DNA from: Rhizobium sp. NXC24
GTDB taxonomy: Bacteria > Pseudomonadota > Alphaproteobacteria > Rhizobiales > Rhizobiaceae
Reading direction: 5' to 3'
Length of the DNA: 64,000 nt
Assembly: GCF_002944315.1 (NCBI RefSeq)
Contig: NZ_CP024313.1
Coordinates: forward strand, 372,001-436,000
This document shows, one piece after another, positions 47,375 through 54,644 of the stretch (the stretch's first letter is position 1; the number at the start of each line of letters is the position of its first letter). The notes under the pieces are model-generated. The model saw only the letters and a list, made by a program, of their open reading frames with translations. It was not told the origin of the DNA and searched no databases. The position numbers were made by a program, and so were the translations under genes.

Positions 47375-48145
47375 TTACCGTCGCACAACAATGAAGAGAC
47401 GAGGAAACGGCAGAAGCATCGTATCATCATCCATGACTGTGTAATGCTTTGAAAGCTCTTCCTCGTATGAAGCAAGATATTCCGCCTGCTGTGCTTCGTT
47501 CAGCCGGCTGAGGTAAGGGAGAAGACCGGTCCCCTTGAACCACTCGACAATCCCGTTCAGTCCCCGAAGCGGGTGGTAATAAGTGGTACGCCATACGTCG
47601 ACGCTCGATGCATGCGGTTTGAGGATAGACCAGTAGTCCGAAACCGAAAGGATCGAGGTCCGCTCGCCATCGGCATCCTTCAATGCATCAGACCAGCGCT
47701 TGTCCCCTGCTACCGTGCGCATGCCAACATGTGTCGGCTCGTCTAGATTGTCGGGCATCTGCAAGGCAAGCGTCCCGCCAGGCTTAAGGAATGACAGCAA
47801 TTTCGGAAAAAGCTCGTGGTGGTTTGGAACCCATTGAAGGACGGCGTTCGCGAATAGCAGGTCCTGCGGCACTTTCGGTTGCCACTGCGCGATATCGCCC
47901 AGCTGAAAATCGCAGTCGGGCAGGCGCTTCTTGGCCGCTTCGACCATCTTGGGTGATGAGTCCATGCCCGCAATTGCAGCCGAACCGAAACGATCGATGA
48001 GCAGCTCCGTGGAGTTGCCTGGTCCGCAGCCTATGTCTGTCACGGACTCGACAATATTCGCGACAACCCGTCCTAAAAGGTCAATTGCCGGACGCGTCCG
48101 TTGGTCTTCGAACTTGAGATATTGGTCTGGGGACCAAGTCGACAT
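47375..48145 (-). CDS. tam: Trans-aconitate 2-methyltransferase
   Basis: 256 residues from the ATG at 48145, 5 nt after AAGGAG. The SAM-binding motif TDIGCGPGNSTELLIDRFG lies near residue 35-52. NAVLQWVPNHHELFPKLLSF and MPDNLDEPTHVGMR are typical of Tam. It methylates trans-aconitate, a toxic isomer of the TCA intermediate that blocks aconitase. Divergent from the binding-protein-like gene at 48239, with an inverted TTGCATTT pair between them. Confidence 0.88.
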   Translation of the reverse strand: MSTWSPDQYLKFEDQRTRPAIDLLGRVVANIVESVTDIGCGPGNSTELLIDRFGSAAIAGMDSSPKMVEAAKKRLPDCDFQLGDIAQWQPKVPQDLLFANAVLQWVPNHHELFPKLLSFLKPGGTLALQMPDNLDEPTHVGMRTVAGDKRWSDALKDADGERTSILSVSDYWSILKPHASSVDVWRTTYYHPLRGLNGIVEWFKGTGLLPYLSRLNEAQQAEYLASYEEELSKHYTVMDDDTMLLPFPRLFIVVRR

Positions 48146-48175
48146 GGCGGCTCCTTCGATGAAATCACCTTTGAT

Positions 48176-48201
48176 TTGCATTTTTAATGACACAAATGCA
48201 A
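48176..48201. promoter_or_regulatory. Inverted TTGCATTT pair in divergent promoter region
   Basis: TTGCATTT (48176-48183) and AAATGCAA (48194-48201) with a 10-nt spacer, between tam and the binding-protein-like gene. The same octamer recurs at 50068, 52012 and 52188. Confidence 0.5.
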
Positions 48202-48238
48202 TACTGGCTGTTGGAGAAACACGCAACGGAACGAGTCT

Positions 48239-48985
48239 ATGTCTGTTAATGCATTTGAACTCTCGGGGAATGAAAAAGCTGAACTCGCCCCGACTGGCGT
48301 GCTGAAGGTTGCCGTAGCGGTTGGACCCGCCGCCTCGGCGGTCTGGTGTGTTCGCGACGAGATATCGGGGCAAGCAAGAGGGGTCACGATAACCCTTGCA
48401 AGGCAAATCGCACAACGCACCGGCCTTCCGCTCGAACTCGTCGAATTCTCCAGCTCGGGCGACATCGTGTCCAATGCCGAAAGCGGATCTTGGACCCTGT
48501 CGTTCGTCCCCGTTGATGATCAACGCCGAAAAGTGCTTGGTGTTGGCCCCAGCTATTACCTTGGCGTGAGCACCTATCTTGCTCGAAAGGACGCCTTCAA
48601 AACAGTGCAGGACGTTGACCAGGAAGGTGTCCGGGTTGCTGGTGTCGCGGGGACGGCGACGCTGCGAAGCGCCGAGAGGACGTTGAGAAATACCGACATC
48701 GTGGGATACGGCTCGCTCGATGAAGCAATGGCTAAATTCAAAGGCGGCGAACTAGACGCGATTGCTCTGGGCAAAGAGTCCATTATCAGCATGCTTTCCG
48801 GTTTAGACGGCTGTCACGCCGTTCAAGGCCATTTCCATGAGGCCGGTACGGCCATTGTGGTGCCTCCGGCAAATGTCCATGCGCTGGATGCAGCCGTTCG
48901 AATGATGGATGAAATGAAGGCCGACGGCACCATTCGCGCCGCATACGACCAAAACCAAATGAGCCATGCGGATGTTGCACCCTGA
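48239..48985 (+). CDS. SBP family 3-like solute-binding protein without signal peptide
   Basis: 248 residues. The fold is that of extracellular binding proteins family 3: GVLKVAVAVGPAASAVWCVR, ARGVTITLARQIAQRTGLPL, SYYLGVSTYLARKDAFKTVQ and LDEAMAKFKGGELDAIALG. The N-terminus (MSVNAFELSGNEKAELAPTG) is polar and is not a signal peptide, so it may act in the cytoplasm or the start may be misplaced. No permease or ATPase gene is adjacent. Start by ATG after GGAACGAG. It could be a sensor-like protein. Confidence 0.75.
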   Translation: MSVNAFELSGNEKAELAPTGVLKVAVAVGPAASAVWCVRDEISGQARGVTITLARQIAQRTGLPLELVEFSSSGDIVSNAESGSWTLSFVPVDDQRRKVLGVGPSYYLGVSTYLARKDAFKTVQDVDQEGVRVAGVAGTATLRSAERTLRNTDIVGYGSLDEAMAKFKGGELDAIALGKESIISMLSGLDGCHAVQGHFHEAGTAIVVPPANVHALDAAVRMMDEMKADGTIRAAYDQNQMSHADVAP

Positions 48986-49074
48986 TTGGCACAGGGATGG
49001 GGTCTTACCTTTGCGTTCCGCTCAATGAGACCTTAACTTAGGCGAAGACGATTCAGACCCATGAGTGCGCCAGG

Positions 49075-50019
49075 ATGCGAAACAGTAGCCAGTTGACTGC
49101 AAATATTGCGAAAGAGATCAGCCAACTGATCCGGTCCGGTGATTTGAAGCCAGACGATCACCTGAGCACTCAGGGCTTGGCTGACAAATTCGGAGTTTCG
49201 CGTTCCCCCGTCCGTGAGGCCATGCAGCTGCTCTTCGAACAGGGCTTCCTTGAGCAAAAGCCCAATCGCGGCTTTTTCGTATCGACGAAGGTGATCGATG
49301 AGGCCGTTGAGGCTCCGGGCGACCAATTGCAAGAGACGATGAGCGATTACCACCGCCTGGCGGAAGATTGGCTGACGGACCGCATTCCTGCCGATATCAC
49401 CGAACAAATGCTTCGAGACCGATATGGCTTCACGAAGGCGCAGGTCAGCGACATTCTGATGCGTGCTGCCAGAGAAGGATGGGCGGAACGAAAGCAGGGT
49501 TACGGCTGGCGGTTTCTGCCGGTCGCGAAAACGGCTGAAGCCTTCGAGCAGATTTACCGCTTCCGAATGCTTATCGAACCTGCCGCGATGCTCGAACCAA
49601 CATTCGCCTTGGACCGGAAGATCATCGATGAGCAACGTCGCATACAGTCCCGGATGCTCGAAACCGATATCCGTACGTTACCGGCCGAGAGGTTGCTCTA
49701 TAACGGGTCACTGTTTCATGAAGAGCTGATCAAGATGAGCGGCAATCCGTTCTTCCACCTGTCCTTGGTTCGAGTGAACCGGATGCGGCGCCTCCTGGAA
49801 TATCGCTCAAACGTCGACCGCGAACGATTGCACGTTCAGTGCGAGGATCATCTCGCAATCCTGTCCCTCCTCGAACGCGGTGAAATCGTCGAGGCCTCTT
49901 ACGCCATGCGCAGGCATCTTGGCGGAGCACTGACTCGAAAGTCGCCCTTGCTCTGGTCTCAAGAGGTTGCAGGAGTGAGGCAGGCTGAATATCTCAGTCC
50001 CGCCGCGGTCGAGAATTGA
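49075..50019 (+). CDS. GntR family transcriptional regulator with two winged HTH and FCD domain
   Basis: 314 residues; the start ATG has only a weak ribosome site (CCAGG). N-terminal GntR winged helix: SGDLKPDDHLSTQGLADKFG with SRSPVREAMQLLFEQGFLEQ. Residues ~95-150 look like a second winged helix of the same plan (TEQMLRDRYGFTKAQVSDIL then MRAAREGWAERKQGYGWRF). The rest is a helical FCD-type ligand domain (IYRFRMLIEPAAMLEPTFAL; HEELIKMSGNPFFHLSL; CEDHLAILSLLERGEIVEAS). FCD regulators often bind small carboxylates. It is convergent with the chemoreceptor gene and near the acid-sugar operon, its best candidate target. Confidence 0.85.
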   Translation: MRNSSQLTANIAKEISQLIRSGDLKPDDHLSTQGLADKFGVSRSPVREAMQLLFEQGFLEQKPNRGFFVSTKVIDEAVEAPGDQLQETMSDYHRLAEDWLTDRIPADITEQMLRDRYGFTKAQVSDILMRAAREGWAERKQGYGWRFLPVAKTAEAFEQIYRFRMLIEPAAMLEPTFALDRKIIDEQRRIQSRMLETDIRTLPAERLLYNGSLFHEELIKMSGNPFFHLSLVRVNRMRRLLEYRSNVDRERLHVQCEDHLAILSLLERGEIVEASYAMRRHLGGALTRKSPLLWSQEVAGVRQAEYLSPAAVEN

Positions 50020-50067
50020 TGTCGATTAGCCATATGTTCAAGATTAAGCGGCCTTGATTTTTGAGTT

Positions 50068-50075
50068 AAATGCAA
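50068..50075. promoter_or_regulatory. AAATGCAA motif copy
   Basis: The same octamer as at 48176, 52012 and 52188 (reverse complement orientation). It lies between the convergent GntR and chemoreceptor genes, so its role here is doubtful. Confidence 0.3.
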
Positions 50076-50148
50076 TTCCATGATCAGCAATTCGATTTCA
50101 TCATCTAATAAACTTGAGGAAACGATAGCCACTCTCCCAATAGCAGCA

Positions 50149-51975
50149 TTACGCTGCTCGCGAGTAGGAAGCCGAGGTATGATTATCAGAAGAGATGATG
50201 AATTGCCGCAGGAGCTGATTTAGCGCGGCGATATCGCTGGCAAGGCCGTGGCTGGCGGCGGTCGATTCCTCGACCATCGCAGCGTTTCGTTGCGTCGCCT
50301 GATCGATTATTATGATCGCGCGATTGATCTCGTGCAAGCCGACGACTTGTTCTCGGGCGGCTGTGTTGATGGATTGTACCCGGTTGTTGATCTCTTCGAC
50401 GTGGCTGACAATTTCCTGTAGGGCTTTGCCCGTCCGTCCGACCAGATCGACACCGGATTTGACCTGCTCCCCAGAGGTCGTGATAAGCGATTTTATTTCC
50501 CTCGCCGCGTGTGCGGACCGCTGCGCCAATTCGCGGACCTCCTGTGCGACAACGGCGAACCCCTTGCCAGCTTCCCCGGCTCTCGCCGCTTCCACCCCTG
50601 CGTTCAGCGCAAGTAGGTTGGTCTGGAACGCGATATCGTCGATCACACCGATGATGTTGTTGATCTCGCCCGATGAGGTGGCAATGGCCTGCATCGCGCT
50701 GACAGCCTCGCCAACGACTGCACCCGATGTTTGAGCTGCCTGGTGCGCCTTTCGAACGAGGTCCTCTGCCTCTTGTGCTCGCAGCGTCGCATCGCGTGTC
50801 GTGGTCGTGATCTGCTCAAGAGCGGCTGCCGTCTCTTCGACAGAAGCGGCCTGCTGTTCCGTGCGCTGGGCAAGGTCATCGGCAGCAGAGCGGATCTCAG
50901 CTGCGCTTGCCGAGATGGAACGAGCATTAAGCGTGACGGCGCTCAGCGTGTTCTCCAGCTTTTCGACGCTTGCGTTGAAATCCTGCCGGATTCTGTCGAA
51001 GTTACCAGCAAAGGGCGTTGAGATTCGGTAGGTGACGTCGCCGGTCGCGAGCGCGTTGAGTGCAGTTGCCAGGGTATTTACGGCGAAGTCGGTCTCCGCA
51101 TCGTGTCTAGCCTTGTCGGCAGCACGGCTACGCTGGGCCTCTTCGTTTGCGCAATCCGTCGCCTGTGCCTCTTTCTCCAGTCTCAAGCGATGCATTGCAT
51201 TCTCCTTAAAGCTGATGACACTCTTTGCCATCTCGCCCACTTCGTCGCCGCGAGCCGCTTCTTCCACGTCAATGCTAAGGTCTCCTTCAGCAAGCCGCAT
51301 CATCTGCTGCCGCAGCCGCGCGATAGGCCTCAAGATTCCGAAAGACGCCAGTGCCGTTGACGCAGCGATTGCCAAAGCGATGGCGAGTGCTAGCAGAGTA
51401 GCGCTCTGGCGAATGGTAGAATGGTTCGCTTCCGAGAGGTCGCGAATGCCGTCCGCAACCTGCTTTTCCATTTTTTCATTCCACTCTCGAAGGCTCGTAG
51501 CCAGTTCGTCAATCTTCGGGTCAACAGCCCCGAGAACCGCCAAGGCGTTCATGTCGCGGTTGCCTTTGGCAGCAACAATGGCCTTATCGAGACCAACCTT
51601 TATCGCGGTGGCTTTTGCCAGAAACGCTTCCAGTTCCGGTTTTGCGTCCGGGTAAGCAGTAATTGCAGCATTGAGGCGGTCAAACATCCTCTGTGCGTTT
51701 TTGTCATAGCTGCTCGCCACATCGTCGAAATCTTTGGCGTCTGGCGAATAAGCGGTGAGCTGATAGGCACGATAAGCCACCGATTGCATATGGCGCGCGG
51801 CTGCCACCACATCAGTGTTTGCCATTCCCTCAGAGTTGACAAACCGAGTGTAGCGATCGTCTGCCTGCCGAAAGCGTAGCGACGTGTAAGCGAGGCTGCC
51901 GGCCGCGAGCACGCTGATACCGGCCGTGATTGCCAGAATTTTCAGCCCGATGCTGCTGTTCTTCAAGAATGACAT
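50149..51975 (-). CDS. Methyl-accepting chemotaxis protein
   Basis: 608 residues from the ATG at 51975, with GGAGGAG 6 nt upstream. Membrane helix about residues 10-30, a helical periplasmic domain to about 190 (RYTRFVNSEGMANTDVVAAA), second helix about 195-218, HAMP (RPIARLRQQMMRLAEGDLSI), and the signalling tip NIIGVIDDIAFQTNLLALNA. No C-terminal CheR-docking pentapeptide. It is divergent from the acid-sugar operon and shares a ~300-bp promoter region with it, so it may sense that operon's substrate. Confidence 0.93.
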   Translation of the reverse strand: MSFLKNSSIGLKILAITAGISVLAAGSLAYTSLRFRQADDRYTRFVNSEGMANTDVVAAARHMQSVAYRAYQLTAYSPDAKDFDDVASSYDKNAQRMFDRLNAAITAYPDAKPELEAFLAKATAIKVGLDKAIVAAKGNRDMNALAVLGAVDPKIDELATSLREWNEKMEKQVADGIRDLSEANHSTIRQSATLLALAIALAIAASTALASFGILRPIARLRQQMMRLAEGDLSIDVEEAARGDEVGEMAKSVISFKENAMHRLRLEKEAQATDCANEEAQRSRAADKARHDAETDFAVNTLATALNALATGDVTYRISTPFAGNFDRIRQDFNASVEKLENTLSAVTLNARSISASAAEIRSAADDLAQRTEQQAASVEETAAALEQITTTTRDATLRAQEAEDLVRKAHQAAQTSGAVVGEAVSAMQAIATSSGEINNIIGVIDDIAFQTNLLALNAGVEAARAGEAGKGFAVVAQEVRELAQRSAHAAREIKSLITTSGEQVKSGVDLVGRTGKALQEIVSHVEEINNRVQSINTAAREQVVGLHEINRAIIIIDQATQRNAAMVEESTAASHGLASDIAALNQLLRQFIISSDNHTSASYSRAA

Positions 51976-52274
51976 CAAAACTCCTCCGCTGGGGCAAATA
52001 TCTAGCAAATCTTGCATTTAGATATTTAAAAAACCAATAATGCATCTGTTTGTGTCGCCGTTCGCCAGCAGCGATTGGTTTTTCGAAGAAATCGAATCTC
52101 TTCGCAATCTCGTCCCGGGAAAAACGGTTCTCACCGCCCGCATTTGCGTCGAGGTCGTAGAAAATAATTGCTTTCTCCAAAACGTATTTGCATTTTGATG
52201 CGTAAAAAGCCAATATCAGGCCGTGGTGATGAGCGGCGGAAAAATGCTTTCGCCTTCTAGGGAGATTAGATCAC
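51976..52274. promoter_or_regulatory. Divergent promoter region of chemoreceptor and acid-sugar operon
   Basis: About 300 bp, AT-rich. It contains TTGCATTT at 52012-52019 (near the chemoreceptor) and TTGCATTT at 52188-52195 (80 bp before the operon's first gene). The operon's first ATG follows GGGAG by 11 nt. Confidence 0.5.
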
Positions 52275-53369
52275 ATGAAAATTTCGGTCACAGAGTGCGA
52301 CGGCATTGGCCCGGAAATCACTGCTGCAACGTTGGAAGTGCTGAAGGCCACCGATAAAGCCTTTGGTCTCGGGTTGGAGTATGAATTCGAAGATACTGGC
52401 TTCACGAGCTTGGAAAAATACGGCACCACCCTGCGCGATGAGGTTCTGGAGCGTGCTCGCAAGGCTGACGGTATCATCCTTGGTCCGCAGTCGCACATGG
52501 ACTACCCCGCACGCGACAAGGGCGGGGTGAACGTCTCCGCCGGTTACCGCGTCAAGCTTGATCTTTATGCAAACGTCCGCCCCGCTCGTTCGCGAACGTT
52601 CCTGAACAATTCGAAAACCATGGACCTCGTCATTATGCGCGAGGCGACCGAGGGCTTCTACCCGGACCGTAACATGGTCAAGGGGACCGGCGAATTCATG
52701 CCCACCGACGATGTCGCGCTCTCTGTTCGCAAGATCACGGCGAAGGCATGTGAGCGTATTGCTCGTCAGGCTTTCGTGCTCGCAATGAAGCGCGACAAGC
52801 GCGTAACCGCAGTCCATAAGGCAAACAACTTCATCCTGACCGACGGTCTGTTCCTGGAGCAGGTCCGAAAGGTTGCTCAGGACTTCCCTGAAGTGAAGGT
52901 CAACGATTTCATCATCGACGCTATGGCCGCACACCTCGTTCGCGATCCTTCGCGCTTCGACGTTATCGTGACCACGAACTTCTACGCTGACATCCTGTCG
53001 GATCTCGCCAGCGAACTTTCGGGCAGTCTTGGCCTTGCCGGCTCCATCAATGCCAATGCTGAACTTGGCCTTGTATGCGCCCAGGCGCAGCATGGTTCCG
53101 CCCCGGACATCCAGGGTCAGAATATTGCCAACCCGACGTCGCTCATTCTTTCCACAGCAATGATGCTCAGCTGGCTCGGCGAACAGCGGAAGCTTCCGCA
53201 TTTCGAAGCTGCAGGCGCGGAGATCGAGCGTGCCGTGGATGAAGTTCTCGCTGATCCGGCCAAGCGCACCCGCGATCTCGGCGGCAACACGAACACCGAC
53301 ACGTTCGGCAGGTTCGTCGCGCAGGCGGTGAACAACGGAGGTTCCGCCAAGAAGGTCGCCAACGCTTAG
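52275..53369 (+). CDS. Isocitrate/isopropylmalate dehydrogenase family (beta-decarboxylating) enzyme
   Basis: 364 residues. Family marks: MKISVTECDGIGPEITAATL start, LDLYANVRPARSR, VIMREATEGFYPDRN (catalytic Tyr), TAVHKANNFILTDGLF (catalytic Lys), DAMAAHLVRDPSRFDVIVTT with NFYADILSDLASELSGSLGL (metal-binding aspartates), and the C-terminal DLGGNTNTDTFGRFVAQAV. It oxidises a 2-hydroxy acid with a neighbouring carboxylate and usually loses CO2, using NAD(P). It heads the operon, 120 bp before the binding protein. Family relatives act on isopropylmalate, isocitrate, tartrate and 3-carboxy-hydroxy acids. Here it may supply or use the oxo-acid handled by the kinase and decarboxylase downstream. 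Confidence 0.88.
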   Translation: MKISVTECDGIGPEITAATLEVLKATDKAFGLGLEYEFEDTGFTSLEKYGTTLRDEVLERARKADGIILGPQSHMDYPARDKGGVNVSAGYRVKLDLYANVRPARSRTFLNNSKTMDLVIMREATEGFYPDRNMVKGTGEFMPTDDVALSVRKITAKACERIARQAFVLAMKRDKRVTAVHKANNFILTDGLFLEQVRKVAQDFPEVKVNDFIIDAMAAHLVRDPSRFDVIVTTNFYADILSDLASELSGSLGLAGSINANAELGLVCAQAQHGSAPDIQGQNIANPTSLILSTAMMLSWLGEQRKLPHFEAAGAEIERAVDEVLADPAKRTRDLGGNTNTDTFGRFVAQAVNNGGSAKKVANA

Positions 53370-53488
53370 CAGCAATTGGCTTTCTGGCCTCTGGCTGGCC
53401 AGTTTGGATTTCCCGGGGACGCACGGTGCGCCCTCGGGTTCGCCCGCCCGGAGGAGATTGCTCGGGCGCATCTTTGGGAGAAGAACAA

Positions 53489-54586
53489 ATGAACTCTTTT
53501 ATCGGCCCGAAAGGGCTCGCGACGGCTGCCGTGCTGTCCCTCCTCACTTCCGCAGCTTTCGCCCAGGAGGTCCCCGCCGGGTACCCGGCCGATTACAGCG
53601 CCATCATCGAAGCTGCCAAGAAGGAAGGCACCGTTTCAGTCTACACCTCGACCGACTCTGAACAGTCGCAGAAGCTTCAGGACGCATTTACGAAAAAGTA
53701 TGGCATCAAGATCGCTTACAACGACCTTGGTACCAACGGTGCATATAACCAGGTCATTTCAGAAGCTGCAGCAGGTCAAACCACGGCAGACGTGGTGTGG
53801 AGTTCCGCAATGGACCTGCAGATGACGCTCGTACAGGACGGCTACGCCGACGAGTACGCTTCCCCTGAAGCTGGCAAGCTCCCGAGCTGGGCAAACTACA
53901 AGAACGTGCTTTACGCAACGACGGTCGAGCCAATCGGCGTGATCTTCAACACCAAGGCACTGACGGAAGACAAGCTTCCGAAGACCTACGCCGATATGAT
54001 CACCTTCCTGAAGGACAACAAGTCCACACTTCAGGGCAAAGTTGCCACCTTCGATCCGGAAAAGAGCGGCTCGGGCTTCCTGCATCATTCTAACGATGCG
54101 CGCAACCGCAAGGACTTTTGGGACCTCGCCAAGGCAATGGGCGATGATGGTGCCAAGATCTACTCCAGCTCGGGCGGCATGAAGGAAACCGTGGTTTCCG
54201 GCGAGAACGTCATCGCGATCAACATCATCGGTTCCTATGCCCTTAAGTGGGCCAAGGAAAGCCCGAACCTCGGTGTTCACTTCGCCACCGATTACACGCC
54301 AGCCTTCTCCCGCCTTATCATGAAGACGAAGGAAGCTCCGCATCCGAATGCCGCGAAGCTCTTCATTGACTTCATGCTGTCCGCCGAAGGCCAGGCTCTC
54401 CTTTCTGAAAGCGGCCTGCCGTCGGTCCGCGAGGATGTCACTGCCGGTCTGAACATCAAGACCCTGAACGAGCGTGTCGGCGGTGGTTTGAAGCCAATCG
54501 CTGTGGACGAAGGCGTTCTTGAATACATGGATCAAATGAAGCGCGTCCAGTTTCTTAACGACTGGAAGGCCGCGCTCGGTCGCTAA
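53489..54586 (+). CDS. ABC transporter substrate-binding protein, family 1 (Fe3+/2-AEP type)
   Basis: 365 residues from the ATG at 53489, 9 nt after GGGAG. Signal peptide about residues 1-25 (LSLLTSAAFA). The mature part begins like family-1 binding proteins: YSAIIEAAKKEGTVSVYTST, TADVVWSSAMDLQMTLVQDG, and LPKTYADMITFLKDNKSTLQ. Relatives bind iron, 2-aminoethylphosphonate, thiamine or carboxylates; the metal tyrosines of iron-binding members are not evident, so an organic anion is more likely. A strong stem-loop follows its stop at 54595-54620. Confidence 0.9.
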   Translation: MNSFIGPKGLATAAVLSLLTSAAFAQEVPAGYPADYSAIIEAAKKEGTVSVYTSTDSEQSQKLQDAFTKKYGIKIAYNDLGTNGAYNQVISEAAAGQTTADVVWSSAMDLQMTLVQDGYADEYASPEAGKLPSWANYKNVLYATTVEPIGVIFNTKALTEDKLPKTYADMITFLKDNKSTLQGKVATFDPEKSGSGFLHHSNDARNRKDFWDLAKAMGDDGAKIYSSSGGMKETVVSGENVIAINIIGSYALKWAKESPNLGVHFATDYTPAFSRLIMKTKEAPHPNAAKLFIDFMLSAEGQALLSESGLPSVREDVTAGLNIKTLNERVGGGLKPIAVDEGVLEYMDQMKRVQFLNDWKAALGR

Positions 54587-54594
54587 TGCCCATC

Positions 54595-54620
54595 GGCTGC
54601 GGCGCGCTCGCGCCGCAGCC
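54595..54620 (+). repeat. 11-bp GC-rich stem-loop after binding-protein gene
   Basis: GGCTGCGGCGC (54595-54605) pairs with GCGCCGCAGCC (54610-54620), loop GCTC. No T-run. Placed between the binding protein and permease genes, it probably stabilises the binding-protein mRNA. Compare 10648-10715. Confidence 0.65.
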
Positions 54621-54644
54621 TCTCAGACCAGTTGAGAGGCAACA

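Noticed and set aside
52266..53471. 401-codon reverse frame over the dehydrogenase
   Set aside because: Antisense to a strongly conserved enzyme; no domain of its own.
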